DNA of 64,000 nt from contig JAHLEZ010000011.1 in the NCBI GenBank assembly GCA_020726505.1, positions 1,178,001-1,242,000 of the forward strand, read 5' to 3'. Position numbers and translations under genes: made by a program. Below, piece by piece: positions 46,928-58,625 of the stretch (its first letter is position 1; each line of letters starts with the position of its first letter). Below the pieces are notes generated by a model that did no database searches, was not told the DNA's origin, and was given only the letters and a program-made list of their open reading frames with translations. The stretch is from Leptodontidium sp. MPI-SDFR-AT-0119 (lineage: Eukaryota; Ascomycota; Leotiomycetes; Helotiales; Leptodontidiaceae).

Positions 46928-49464
46928 ATGCAACAGGAGTCGCAGGAGATACCGAGAGAGCCGCAACCTAAACGCCGCAAGATCCAATTGGCATGCAATA
47001 AATGTCGGAATCGAAAGACGAGATGCGATGGGCACCGTCCGACGTGTGTTGCCTGCCTAGACCGGGGTCTCGCAGCGGAGTGTACCTATGAGGTCAACGC
47101 GCCGCCTCCCAAGAGGTAATGAACCTTCCTTACAATGATTGTGGTGCCAATATAATAAACTCAACAGGTCCGCTAGTCAGCATGTATACCAGGAGCCTAT
47201 AGCTCACAGTATAACACCAAAGCCAGCAGGTGAAGCTCACTCCTCATCGAGTTACCTTACTGCTGAACGGGTATCTTCGGCGTGGAACTTAACTTCTTCG
47301 AAATGATTGAAAACTCGAAAGAACATATGAACTGACAACAAATAGATAAGAATGCTGGGTATCTAACAGACGGTTCGCCTATGAGTAGTGGTCACCATCT
47401 CGCATCCATTCGCAGTGGTGGATCAGTGGCCGCAGAGCTTATGACCCGCCCTGCTAAATCCTCCGACAACAACCGTGTGGATGGGCTGGCTACCGTTGCT
47501 TTTCCTCACCAAGACGCAAATCTGTATGGGGAATCTTCGACAATTGCATTTGTACGCCACGTCATGCACGAACCCCCACGTCAAGAGAACTGGCAAGACA
47601 CAGCTGCCTCCCCAGAGTTGGAGGCCATCCGTGACAGAGACGAGAGTTTAATGATTTACCCTCGACGCCAGGCCGCCGATAACTATATGAATTCCTTCTG
47701 GGAGTTCGTTCATCCAGTGTTTCCAATTCTCCACAAGACATTTTTCATGTCTAAATACGCTGAAGTCTGGTCTCCGCAGCCGGACAAAAGCCCTAACAGC
47801 ACCAACCAAGTTGACGAGGCTGCTTTCTCATCGTGCTTGAACCTCACATTCGCATTAGGGTGTCAGTTTAGAGGGTCTATAGCTGCAGATAAGCGGGTGG
47901 CGGTCGCCGACGAATTCTATCAAAGGGCCAGGAAGATCTTCATTTACGACGTCTTAGATACGTCATCAATGCCGGTACTTCAAATGCTACTACTCACGAG
48001 CGTGTATCTTCAATCCACGAGGTACTCGGAGCGATGTTGGAATAGTGTGGGACTTGCTATTAGAGCCGCTCAAACTCTAGGGTTACATTCGGAGTCAATC
48101 GCTAGAAGACCTGCTACACAGGTCACTCGAGAGATCAGAAGGCGGGTCTGGCATGTCTGTGTCACACTAGACCGGTATAAGATTGCCCTACGACGTATAA
48201 ATGTATTCATATTTGCTAATTAGCAGCGTTAATTAGACTTTTGGCGATGACATTTGGACGACCAGCAATGATTACGAGGTCTTGGGGTACACCACTTCCC
48301 CTTATGATTGATGACGAATTCCTCCAAGCTGAAGGAGAAGGTCACCAACCTATCGACATACCCTCACGGTTAGGCCTGTTCGTATTTTCTTCCAAACTTT
48401 ACGAGATATTAGACAAAATTCTCGTAACATTCTACACCCCGGAACCCCCCACGCTAGTATCGACAGACGACAGCATGCAAAAACTTCTGGGCAATATGTT
48501 AACGTTTAATCGCCAATTAGACGTCTTTCGGAAATCGATACCGGACTACCTACGGCTGCCAGCGAAGGACGAATCCCCGGGCCCCCACATGCACACACTT
48601 TACGTCCAGATCCAGGCTCGAATATTACATTGCAGGTTAGAGCCGAACTTTTATCGCTTGCAAAGCTTTACTTATATCTATTAGGTTTCTTTACACTCGA
48701 GTGATCCTGCTGCGCCCTCTACTGCTTCTAAGCACGCAGAGTAATCTTCGAAATGGGTCTGATGCATCGGATCTATGGGGAGCAGTAACACTTGACAGAG
48801 AACTCGCTAGCCATGCTTGCAATTTGTGTGTCAAAACCACCCAAGAACTCGTCGAGAACCTATGTCAAAATCTTGATACTCCATATCGGATATCACCATG
48901 GCACACCGTTTACTGTATACACTCCAAGCCTGATAGATTTTATCCTCCTCTGCAGATTCTAATATTAAACAGTGTCGTTCGCGGCTGCCATCGTTCTCAT
49001 AGCAGCACAAAGATGCCCAGCTATCGATCCTGCGGCAAAGGAAGAGGCAATAGACCATTCTCTGGGTCAATGCATTACCATCCTAGCGTATTATGAGGCA
49101 CAGATCCACTCTGCTGGCCAAGCTATTCGTGTCTTGCAGAAACTACGCGGTCATTTAAGGAAAACTCAGTCCCGGAGTAAGTTCTCCTCTTTCATGCAGC
49201 ATTGGGAACCGGCTATGAGGGCTTCACATAGGCGCAAGCTGACGAATTGACCTAGTTAACTCTGGTCATGCAACGAACAGGGGAAGTCCACTTCATCCCT
49301 CTTCCATGCCAGATGGACATTCTGGGATGGATCTGGAGAATTTTGCGAATATGGAGCCGTCGCAGGATTGGTGGAACGAGATTCTGCAAAACAGGACCGA
49401 GTTTGGTTCGGAGACTTGGTACAATCAGCATCTGGTTAACTTGGACTGGCTGGATATCTCTTGA
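46928..49464 (+). CDS. Zn2Cys6 fungal transcription factor
   Basis: Binuclear zinc cluster regulator. Seven exons: 46928-47115, 47168-47229, 47346-48174, 48237-48635, 48685-48914, 48973-49176 and 49256-49464, 706 aa. The zinc cluster uses Cys 23, 26, 33, 40, 43 and 52, preceded by a basic PKRRK stretch. The middle region is the Fungal_trans domain: [59 protein letters not shown] and [25 protein letters not shown]. The C-terminus ends [15 protein letters not shown]. It belongs to the XlnR-like/Fungal_trans superfamily, but no pathway can be inferred from this. The neighbouring divergent FMO is the first candidate target, and the aromatic-catabolism genes 2-10 kb downstream are the second. Introns are 49-116 nt. 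Confidence 0.92.
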
Positions 49465-50485
49465 TGGCGATTGGAGCTTTGGCTCTGTACCCCGAGGTGC
49501 GGGTTTCTTGTCTACAGCTCTGACCACCAAGTAGAGCGTGGATTGGACCATTCGTGGATCATCTCTTAGTAATTTGCGGAAATGTTGACAAGGCGACAAG
49601 GCTGACAGATGCATGTAATAGGACTTTCGAATTACTGTTGATGGTTGGAATGTACATTTTAATAACATGGAAACCTCAGCTACAGCAGCCACGTTGTGAT
49701 TCCCACACTAACGATCTGCGTGCAGTCAGGTACATTACTACAAATCGGCTGTCGCATCTTCCCCAGCATCTGCTCTTCGCATCACGCCTGCCTAGCGAAA
49801 TTACATCCGTCTCAATTGACCTAGGATTTTAATAGGACCACGACTGCGATATCCGTCGCCTTACAAACAGCTGACAGTGTAGCACAGCCTGTGGTGAGGT
49901 AGTTATGATGGGGAGGGAGTCCACCAGAGCCTTGATGCCCTCAAGTAGTGATATCATCAGAATCGCGAGTTAGATGTGTGCACTGCACCAGCCACATTCA
50001 ATCCTGAGTACATGGTATGCTAGTACGATGGCAATAGTACTACCTCGTTACTGACACTAATCTTTCTCCTCTCTCTCCAATACCTCCGTATGTCTCACGT
50101 CTATTCTTCCTCAGCCAGAGGACTAGGACGGGCGGGACGGGATGGGGTGTTGGAACGGAATCGCTCGAATGTTGGAATGGCAGGCCCGTGACTTTTCCAA
50201 CCAGAGGTGCTGAGGGTTGTTGGAATCGGGATCGGGATGGGATTGCAGTACGAGAGTGTTCCACCTGCAGTCCTAAGTACAGTACTAGTACAGTACGTAC
50301 AAAGGTACTATGCTATGAGATGCCACGCCATACCCATACCATATGCAGCAGCGGATAAGGCCGAGAGTCACAGGCTCCCCTACTCCTTACTTTCTAGGTA
50401 TAGGGAGTACCGTGCGATACCTGCAATACGCAGGAACCAGACTCTGGTAGGTCGGACCCGGCAATCCACAAGCTCCCGTTTTGAA

Positions 50486-50505
50486 GGGGGGGGGGGGGGG
50501 GGGGG
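50486..50505 (+). repeat. 20-nt poly-G run
   Basis: Uninterrupted run of 20 G, the second long G tract in the window, about 310 bp left of the hAT element. Its exact length is uncertain for the same reason as the first. Confidence 0.9.
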
Positions 50506-50805
50506 CTTTTATTGGCATGACTATAGCTCCCAAGAACAGTACAGTGTAAGCAGCTTAAGTAAGTCCATGAGGGTTTCAAGTCTCCGCGTGTATATCCAGC
50601 ATTCGCTTATGCTTCCTGATTTGCCTTCACATCTTCTTCTCAGAGAGCTCAAAGAGGCGTCCAGCGTATTTGCTCGGCAATACCTGATAGACGACTACTT
50701 GCCGATAGCGACGTCCACTGCCCCAAGCGAAAGATCTCAATGCCAACAACATCATTGAGAACACTATCTAGGTTAGCGACATCTTGTATTATCAGTAGCC
50801 CATCT

Positions 50806-50813
50806 TCCAGCAT
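50806..50813. repeat. left target-site duplication TCCAGCAT of hAT element
   Basis: Identical 8-bp copy stands at 51314-51321 on the other side of the element. Eight-base duplications are the hallmark of hAT insertion. Confidence 0.9.
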
Positions 50814-51313
50814 CAGTGTGACAAATTTCTACTCCAATACTCAAGTAGTTACTTGAGTAGTAGAGTAGAGTAGAGTAGAATTAGAGCAGTCCATTTTTTG
50901 ACTACTCTAGAGTAGAATTAGAGTAGTTATTTTTGACTACTCTAGAGTAGTAGAGTAGTAAACCTGTTTAATAAAGACGTTTAGATTTAAACTAATATTA
51001 AATTATAATATGATTAGCAAGATACTTTACTTATAAACTACTTAGTTATAAAGTTATTTTATATATTTTTCTCTAGGTACGTGTTCATACTCGAAGGTTT
51101 TACGCAAGACAAGCTAAAGCTAAGCTACTTTTAGGTAATGCTCTCGCTTTCTAGTCTGATTTCAGCTAGATTAAGGTTACGTAACTACAACTTGAGTACT
51201 ACTCTAGAGTAGTAGAGTAGAGTAGAGTAGAGTTAGAGTAGTAGATTATTTATACTAGAGTAGAGTAGAGTAGCGTCTACTACTCTACTCTACTCTACTC
51301 ATTTGTCACACTG
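50814..51313. mobile_element. non-autonomous hAT element (MITE), 500 bp
   Basis: The element is exactly 500 bp. Both ends carry the 13-bp terminal inverted repeat CAGTGTGACAAAT, fitting the YARNG start of hAT elements, and it is flanked by a perfect 8-bp duplication TCCAGCAT. There is no ORF for a transposase. Just inside both ends are arrays of GAGTA/GTAGA units (about 50845-50960 and 51195-51300, in inverted orientation near the right end), like the subterminal transposase-binding repeats of hAT elements. The core (about 50965-51080) is AT-rich. It would need a transposase from elsewhere in the genome. The perfect duplication suggests a fairly recent insertion. Confidence 0.92.
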
Positions 51314-51321
51314 TCCAGCAT
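51314..51321. repeat. right target-site duplication TCCAGCAT of hAT element
   Basis: Exact match to the left copy at 50806-50813. Confidence 0.9.
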
Positions 51322-51528
51322 TTATGTCTGCCACTAATTCCAAACTGTTTTGTCACAGGCAGAGACCTGTCATTGCAACTGGTGGTAAACCCTGCCAATT
51401 GGAACTGGGCTTCTTCAGTTTAGGTACATCTGTTCGGAATTGTACAGATATCACAAAGCAAAAACCCAGTAAGACCACAATGCTGAAATACTACAGGAGT
51501 CAACCGCTACCAAATACTAGGTTTTGGC

Positions 51529-53704
51529 CTACGAGTTCTGTTCGATTAAGAACTTTGAAAAGAACTTATCCATCAGGTCTGTGTCTTCTAGCTCACCAAT
51601 CCAGCTAACATGTTGGTCCGGCCGCACGATGATAGCACACCCCTTCATTGGATCGATGCCATAATTCAAATACGCATGACCATGGCCCTCGTGGTACGAC
51701 TGATCGTCCACAAAGATCTTCCAGTAATCCCAACCGAATTCCTCACTATAAGGGTGGAAGATCTCAGGCAAATCATGCACCGTACAAGCCGTCCTCTTGC
51801 TACTGTGAATAGTCAAGATCTCGATAAGTGTATCGACGGGTTTACCTGCGGGCTGGAAGCGTCTAACAAAGGATTTCGGGTCCGCTAACGCTGTGGCTAG
51901 TGTCTCGACGCGGGATCTCTGGGTTGGATTAAGAATGTCGCCTGCGAAGATGAGGAGACGCCAGCTGCCGTTGCTCTTGAGGAGTTCCTGGAGGTGCCAG
52001 GGGCGAGCGTCTGCTTGGTTGAGGACTTTGAAGCTAGGAATTCGCATGCCAATGGGGACTTTGGAGGCAAGGTCTTGACGGCTAGGGAGGCCTTCGTGTC
52101 CGCACATGACATCCGTCCCGTCTCCTTGTTCGTTACAACATCCATCTTTCGCTGTTATGACTGACTTCCCGTAGTTGACGCCTATTGTACCGCGTTAGTA
52201 AGCTGTATCAGTGAAATCTCTATGGTGGATTGCGACTTACCGATTCCACTCGTAAACATATTCCCAGTCTCAAAGGCTTTCTTGAACTCGGCTAAGTCAA
52301 CACCTTCGCTGTCTATGATATCCTTAGCTGGTCTGCCAGAGAATAGCTTAGAGAACTTCCTGTCAAATTCGATGAGTTGTTTTGCAACATGTCGCCTCTC
52401 TGATTGATACGTCTTGAGGATGATGGGATCCGCATAACCGTGGATAACCTGAGACAGCTTCCATCCAAGATTGTAAGCTACTCTAGATTTAGCGAGATAT
52501 AAAGTGTTGGCAAACACGAGCCCGATACTTACTATCCTGCATGCTGACATTCATTCCTTGTCCTGCCTTAGGGCTATGCGTGTGCACGGCATCGCCAGCA
52601 AGAAAAACACGTTCATTGAGAGAAAATCTCTCGGACATACGCTGTCCTATTTGATATGCTGTCCACCAGTCACAGTGCTTGTACGTCAACTTGTAAGGTG
52701 CGATGATTTTTTGTGCAGCCTCGAGGATGGTTTCTGGAGTAATTGCCGAGCGATCCACGCGGCCGCCCGAGGTCGCTGGTGCTTCAATAACAGATTTAAG
52801 CTGGATGTAGAGCCTGGTAAGCTTGTTTTCTCGAGGAATGATCATCATGCTGCCTGTATTCTCTGAATGGATTGCACATCTGGTGCGAATGTCGGGGAAG
52901 TCAGTGATCGGGATCACATCTATAACTCCCCAGACGTAATCTGTCGAGTCGCCAACCAAAGCAAACTCTGGACCTAGCTGCTTCCTGACCCACGAATGCG
53001 CTCCATCACAACCGACAAGATATTTTGCTTGGACAGTTTCAACTTCGTCTTCGCGCCGGGCGGATACAGCCAGGATGTCTTCCGTGTCATCTTTGGACAG
53101 ATTGCTACGGAAAAAGCCGTTCTCGACGCCTATCTGCGCAGCAGCTGGGTCCACAGCAAGATGCCTTATGGTGACTGAGATAGGATAGTTATCATTACGG
53201 TGCTTCTGCTCGGGTTCGGCGATCTCAACCTTTTCTGGTAGCACCAGGCGTTCTACACGAATGTCGCTGTGCTCTGAAATTGAATCCAGGAGAAATCGTT
53301 CGATGCGGCCTTGGTGCAACACAGCTTGCTGAAAGCGGCTCAAGTTCTGAATGGTATCGATGATTCTATCAGTGCGCTGGATTTTGCCGTTATGATCTGG
53401 ATTCCATAGACACATCTCTAGCATATGATTTGATTCGTACCAAGCACGGTGTCCGAACCCGAAAGAGTCGAAGATCTCCAAGGTGCGGGATTGCATGCCG
53501 TCGGCCTGGCCGTTGAAAATCTTTTGGCTCGGTCAGTCAGAGCTACTTAGTGTTGCTGTCACCATGATGCACCTTTGTCCCGCGCTTATCCACGATTCTG
53601 GTCGTGACGCCTGTTCGACTGAGCCAGTTTGCAAGCATTAGCCCAGCTGGACCAGCCCCAACAATGAGCACATCCACCTTGCTCGACTCTTGTTGTTTCG
53701 CCAT
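51529..53704 (-). CDS. phenol 2-monooxygenase (FAD-dependent)
   Basis: Flavoprotein hydroxylase of the phenol/resorcinol hydroxylase group, converting phenols to ortho-diphenols with NADPH and oxygen. Exons are 53573-53704, 52533-53520, 52241-52480 and 51529-52181, 670 aa, close to the roughly 665 aa of Trichosporon phenol hydroxylase. It has VLIVGAGPAG (13-21, FAD), NGQADGMQSRTLEI, the DG motif YLVGCDGAHSWVRK, and the GD motif FLAGDAVHTHSPKAGQGMN. The C-terminal thioredoxin-like domain of this family follows (IPSFKVLNQADARPWHLQELL, LLIFAGD, VRPDQHVSWIGEL). The start at 53704 places the FAD motif correctly. It is divergent from an MFS transporter and 4 kb from a hydroxybenzoate-decarboxylase gene, which fits catabolism of an aromatic acid. 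The exact substrate cannot be told. Confidence 0.92.
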
Positions 53705-54868
53705 GGTACGATATTGTGGAGGATACTCAACATCTGCGGAAAACTCGGCTACTGGATATGTGCTATGTTGCTTTGGGAAGAGCAGGAAGAGTATTGTTTT
53801 GTGAATTGCAAAACGGCCATGCGAGATCAGAAGAATTGTCCTGTGAGATAAGTAGAAGATCAGCAAAGCTCTAGCTAGTTGAACAATTCAAAATTGGCTT
53901 CCGTAAGATCTCGGGGCAGTTGGACCGGCAGACAGCGTCTGCAGCACCGACGCGACATGACTGACAACTGGTCCCGCCCGAACTTAGAACCCGAAGGCAC
54001 AGCGCGAGACCCTGGAGGGTGAGTGACTTGAACTCGAGCAGACCTCTATACAGTAGGGTCGTCGAAAGTTCCGAGTAAAATTAAAGCTTTCGCTTGCTTA
54101 GCCTACAGTAGTGTACTTCGCTTCCCCGCATCTTCAGTGGGCGGCAACGGACTGAGCCGTCGGGATGCTAGGGTGGAGTTGAAGACATCGGGATGTCGGG
54201 GTGTCGGGATGTTGGATCCAAGTCGGATCCATGTCAGAGCAGACTGCAATACTTAGACGAGAAGATCGGAATGAGCTGAGAGCCAAGGCGAACCCGACGG
54301 CGTCCACCTAGGCAATGTCCAGGTCGGATCGGGTGCCTTACCTTACCTACAGTACTCCCTCTTGCCTATCTGCAGTACCCAAGGTATGTAGTTGCTTCCG
54401 GCCTTCCAGGTCCAGGGGTACTTCAACTCGCTTAAGATATGCTATCCCCCAATACCTAGGTACCTACCTAGGTAAATTTACCTGATAAATCCACGTCTGA
54501 AACCGAGATCTCCGTAGACCATTCCGCTGAGCTGATGTGTCCTGTTCTAAAGCTGTCTCCCCCACTGTCCACTGTCGGGGTCCAGAACTCGCCATGTGGC
54601 GCCTGCGCTCCCCTCCCCTCCCCTCCCCTCTTCCCCCGCCTCTGTGTCGCCAAACTCCGTGTTTGCTAGGTACCAACCCCGGAACTGGTAAAGGTTAAAG
54701 CATGGCATCTCGCATATCCAGTGACACAGTGGAGATTGCAATCCGCACAAGCCAGCATCCGACGACGATAAGTCCTCGTATTCCCACCTCCAAGACCTCA
54801 TTCCTCACCTCAGTCGCCCTTGTGAAGATATCTGGTGACCTTCAACAAGCACCTCCAGCCCAAGAGCC
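53705..54868. promoter_or_regulatory. divergent promoter region (phenol hydroxylase / MFS)
   Basis: About 1.16 kb between divergent genes. It contains GTCGGG/GTCGGA units (about 54194-54227 and 54323-54328), CCTAGGTA palindromes at 54453-54474 and a CCCCT run near 54608-54630. The GTCGGA hexamers match six of the seven bases of the GTCGGAA sites ahead of the decarboxylase gene. Confidence 0.4.
54453..54474. repeat. two CCTAGGTA palindromes
   Basis: TACCTAGGTA at 54453-54462 is followed at once by ACCTAGGTA ending at 54474. The same core forms the arms of the inverted repeat at 46693-46724. Confidence 0.7.
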
Positions 54869-56500
54869 ATGGCTTCCCAGAACGAGATTATCAGTGACAA
54901 AAATACCTATTCCCATGTGGAATATGGAAGTGACCACGATATTAAAAAACCATCTGAAGGGGTTCACACGACCAACGAGTAAGTTATCTGTGTGTCTCGA
55001 AGGTGAGATCCGACTAACTCTTGCGCAGATGCGGCAATGCTGTATTTCATGATGACCCAGCTGCCGAACGCCGCTTGAGGCTGAAAATCGACATTTGCGT
55101 TGTCCCAACGGTGTTCCTCCTGTATCTATTTTGTTTCATTGATCGGACTAATATTGGTGAGGTCCAACGACTGAGCGAACTTGTTGTTACACACGCTAAC
55201 CCCCGAAGGGAACGCGAGGCTCGCGGGATTTGAGAAGGACCTTAACCTCAGAGGGTACGACTACAACGCAGTGCTCTCGTACTTCTACATCTCATATATC
55301 CTCCTTGAGATTCCGGCAAACGCCCTATGCAAGGTAATGGGACCAGGTTGGTTCCTGCCTATCTGCACCGTTGGCTTTGGTCTCTGTTCGCTTTGTACAG
55401 CATGGGCCAAAGGCTACTCTGGGGCAGCAGCCGTCCGTTTCTTCCTAGGCGTCTTTGAAGCTGGAATGCTTCCTGGCATTGCCTATTATCTCTCGAGATG
55501 GTACCGGAGAAGCGAGCTTGTGTTCCGACTATCACTCTACATCATCGCAGCGCCTATGGCTGGAGCATTCGGGGGCCTACTCGCGTCCGCTATTCTCCGA
55601 CTGGATAGCTTCGGTTCTTTCAAGTCATGGAGGATGCTTTTTGCCATTGAGGGAATTGCTACTATGGCCGTTGGTGTTCTAGCATTTTTCACTTTGACCG
55701 ATCGGCCGGAGACTGCCAGATGGTTGTCGGCCGAGGAAAAAGAACTTGCTATTGGTCGTGTACAATCGGAGACCATTAGCACGACGAAGGTGCTGGACAA
55801 GATAGATGTGACAAAACTGCTCAGGGGAATCTGTAGCCCGATCACATTAGCGACTGCCATGGTCTTCTTGCTGGATAATATCACTGTCCAGGGCCTGGCA
55901 ATCTTTGCTCCAACCGTTGTCAGGACCATCTACCCAAAGGAGACAGTGGTAACACAACAGCTCCATACTGTGCCTCCTTACATCGTCGGTGGTGCTTCTG
56001 TTCTCATCGTCTCTTTTTTTAGCTGGAAAACCAATCGACGTACGGTCTACTTCCTGCCCTGCGCTACTCTCATGATGTTAGGCTACATCATCTTCTTGGC
56101 TAGTACGGAATCGCGTGTGAGATACGGCGCGACTTTTATTATCGCCGCCGGGGCGTTCCCATTCGGAGCTCTTTGCAACGCACAGGTATCTGCAAACGTA
56201 GCCTCAGATACCGCACGAGCATCTGCTATAGCAACCAATGTTATGTTTGGTAACGTCGGAGGCTTGGTTTCCACATGGAGTTTCTTGCCCTTTGATGCGC
56301 CTAACTACAAAATTGGCAATGGACTCAACTTGGCTACTTCTGCATCCATTATAGTTATCTCCATTTGTCTTTTGATGTGGATGAAATTGGACAATAGCCG
56401 GAGGAGCAGGCTTAGTGTATCTTCAGAGCTGGATGGCCTCACTCAGAAGCAAGTCGAAGATCTTGACTGGCGCCATCCAGCTTTTAAGTGGAAGCCTTAA
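54869..56500 (+). CDS. MFS transporter, anion:cation symporter (Dal5-like) family
   Basis: Plasma-membrane major facilitator of the ACS branch (allantoate permease Dal5, nicotinate Tna1), which imports organic anions with protons. Exons are 54869-54978, 55029-55156 and 55209-56500, 509 aa. Landmarks are RRLRLKIDICVVPTVFLLYLFCFIDRTNIG in the first span, YDYNAVLSYFYISYILLEIPAN, RFFLGVFEAGMLPGIAYYLSRWYRR, DRPETARWLSAEEKELA in the central loop and about 12 hydrophobic segments overall. The C-terminus ends KQVEDLDWRHPAFKWKP, close to the typical GxxHPxFRY ending of this family. Divergent from the phenol monooxygenase and co-oriented with the decarboxylase gene, it probably takes up an aromatic acid. 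The cargo is inference. Confidence 0.92.
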
Positions 56501-57554
56501 GGGATCAGATACGTGCTCCCCCTCGAAATCTGGCTATGCTCTCGATGGCGTGAGTCAGAGGCTACGGAAAAGGTATATTTAAACCGGGTTGTATTGTGTC
56601 TGCGAACACCAAAGGTCATCGGAAGTTCCCAAATTTTGCGATAGTTCTAGTTCAGGTCCATCATTTCTAGGAAGACGATGATTCTTCGTGTACCATTCTG
56701 CTCCATTGATATGTCAGATTTCCTATGACTGACTGACTACCTTGAGGACTCAATTCAGCTTCTTGGTGGAAAACCAAACACGCGAGACAACATCAGAGCT
56801 GCAAGTGCAATTTCTCGTTGATCACACGCCTAGCAAGATAAGATACTTTCCGTATCCTGATCTGATTCTGACGAGCCCGGAACAGTATCTGGGAATCTCC
56901 TCGCAACAGTTTCATCGCCGCTATTCCTCACGACGATTATTCACAACCACATTCATTACTCGCAGCTCGTGACATTAAGCTTCAAAAGGGCTATCAGGGG
57001 ATTTGGCATCATGTAAGAGTAGTCAACAGAACCACCCCTAGCTAGCCAACATTGAGTTTCAAATGAATCTTCTTGAATCCTCTGATCTCACCTTCTCCTA
57101 GACGGGCTGTGTATTGTTCCTGCGGTCACTTGGTTAAAGCGAGCCGAGTCGGAAGCCCCACTTCACCCCTCATCTGTTCCGAGATGTTGACTTATATTCC
57201 GACGGGATAGGGGCTCGCTTGTCGGAACGGCTCGCTTGTCGGAACCATTTCCAAACAAGGCTCGGGGTGTGCGGTGGTGTCACCGGTCTGTGAAGCTAAC
57301 TTACTGACACTGGTCGCGTAACACGTCATACTGGGATAACCTCAGTTCCCCTCGTCTCCATGAAGAGTCGGGATGACAGCGCTCAACACTCAATCGTGAG
57401 CCGCGCGAGAGCTTATAAGAGGCCCATCCGTCATCATCTCCCAGCGTCAGTCCACAGCCTCCTGCACCAAATCGGCGATTCCTCGTGCTCTCTTTCTAGA
57501 ATCGCAGCATTTATGTTCTAGCATTTTTCTTCTGTCCATTCTAAGTTCAGCAAC
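56501..57554. promoter_or_regulatory. promoter region of the decarboxylase gene
   Basis: About 1.05 kb upstream of the amidohydrolase gene. Four GTCGGAA sites lie between 57148 and 57244, described separately. A short ORF at 56742-56972 has no domain signal. Confidence 0.45.
57148..57245. promoter_or_regulatory. four GTCGGAA sites, two in a 17-bp tandem duplication
   Basis: GTCGGAA occurs at 57148-57154, 57221-57227 and 57238-57244, and inverted at 57197-57203. The last two forward copies are in a perfect tandem duplication of 17 bp (57212-57228 and 57229-57245). All are 310-410 bp ahead of the decarboxylase ATG. CGG cores in repeats are the classic targets of Zn2Cys6 regulators, so this is a candidate operator. 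Confidence 0.55.
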
Positions 57555-58625
57555 ATGGCTCTTAACCGCAAGACAGCAGAGACCATCAAGGTCGATAGAC
57601 TGCCGCAGAAAATTGCCCTCGAGGAAGCAGTTGGCAGTCCCTACTTCATCGCCCATGGCACACACCCTCCTACTCCCATGATAATCGGCATGAAAGATGG
57701 GCTTCCCCCCTACAACACCCCTTTCCTCGAAGACATCGATGACCGTCTAAACAACGTCCTGAAACGCCTCGAGTCAATGGATGCTTCCGGTATCACCTAC
57801 GCGATTGTCTCGCTCACCTGCCCAGGTGTCGAAGGCATTCTCGACTCCGACGAGGCGGTCGATCTAGCGCAAAAAACCAACGATGCTTTGTACGAGATGT
57901 ACGTCAAGGCTCACCCAACACGCTTCGGCTTTTTCTGTTCAGTGCCGATGCAAAGGCCAGAGAAAGCTGCGAAGGAGCTGGAGCGCTGCGTGAAGGAGCT
58001 CGGCGCCAAGGGCGTGCTGATCAACGGTTTCACAAACATTGACAAGAAAGATGTCAACAATGTGCGTTATCTCGATGATCCTGTCTGCGAACCTTTCTGG
58101 AAAAAACTCAGCGAGCTGGATGTGCCGCTGTATCTCCATCCCCGAATCCCCCCGTTGGACCAACAGCGCATGTACATGGACTTGCCTAACTTGTCGCAAG
58201 CTGCATATGGATTTGGTGTTGAGACGGCTGGGCATGCGTTAAGGATCATGTGCTCTGGTATTCTCGACAAGTACAAGAACGTCCAAATTATTCTCGGGCA
58301 TTGCGCAGAGTCTCTGCCGTTTTTGGTGCACCGTATTGACCACCGAATGGCGATTGGAATCAGGGGTACCAATGGCCCTTATGAGAAGTCCATGATGTAT
58401 TATCTCCAGAATAATATCATCGCCACGTTAGCTGGGGTGCGGAGGGAAAGCACGATGCGAAATACGATCGATGAGATGGGCGAGTCACGGGTCCTATTCA
58501 GCGTGGATTATCCATATGAGAGTAATGAGGACGCGGCGGATTGGTTTGACGGAATGCAGCTGAATGAGAACACTCGGTCGGCAATAGGATGGGAGAACGC
58601 GAAGCGGATTTTTAAACTCCCCTGA
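57555..58625 (+). CDS. amidohydrolase decarboxylase, 2,3-dihydroxybenzoate decarboxylase type
   Basis: Amidohydrolase_2 metal enzyme of the non-oxidative hydroxybenzoate decarboxylases (2,3-dihydroxybenzoate, salicylate or gamma-resorcylate to the corresponding phenol plus CO2). Single exon, 356 aa, the normal length. Metal and catalytic motifs are visible: IALEEA (20-25), VPLYLHPRIPP, ILGHCAESLPF and the FSVDYPYES aspartate near the C-terminus, with NGF in the core. The family usually starts within 20 residues of the EEA motif, which agrees with the ATG at 57555. Of the three substrates none can be singled out. Product catechol or resorcinol would be compatible with the phenol 2-monooxygenase 4 kb away. 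The cluster of GTCGGAA sites upstream suggests regulated expression. Confidence 0.93.
   Translation: MALNRKTAETIKVDRLPQKIALEEAVGSPYFIAHGTHPPTPMIIGMKDGLPPYNTPFLEDIDDRLNNVLKRLESMDASGITYAIVSLTCPGVEGILDSDEAVDLAQKTNDALYEMYVKAHPTRFGFFCSVPMQRPEKAAKELERCVKELGAKGVLINGFTNIDKKDVNNVRYLDDPVCEPFWKKLSELDVPLYLHPRIPPLDQQRMYMDLPNLSQAAYGFGVETAGHALRIMCSGILDKYKNVQIILGHCAESLPFLVHRIDHRMAIGIRGTNGPYEKSMMYYLQNNIIATLAGVRRESTMRNTIDEMGESRVLFSVDYPYESNEDAADWFDGMQLNENTRSAIGWENAKRIFKLP

Larger units (their letters stand above)
49465..50813. other. intergenic, with a poly-G run; no gene seen
   Basis: About 1.35 kb between the regulator gene and the hAT element. GGAATG/GGGAT-type short repeats occur near 50130-50245 and GTACTA repeats near 50275-50310. 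ORFs here show no domain. Confidence 0.4.
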
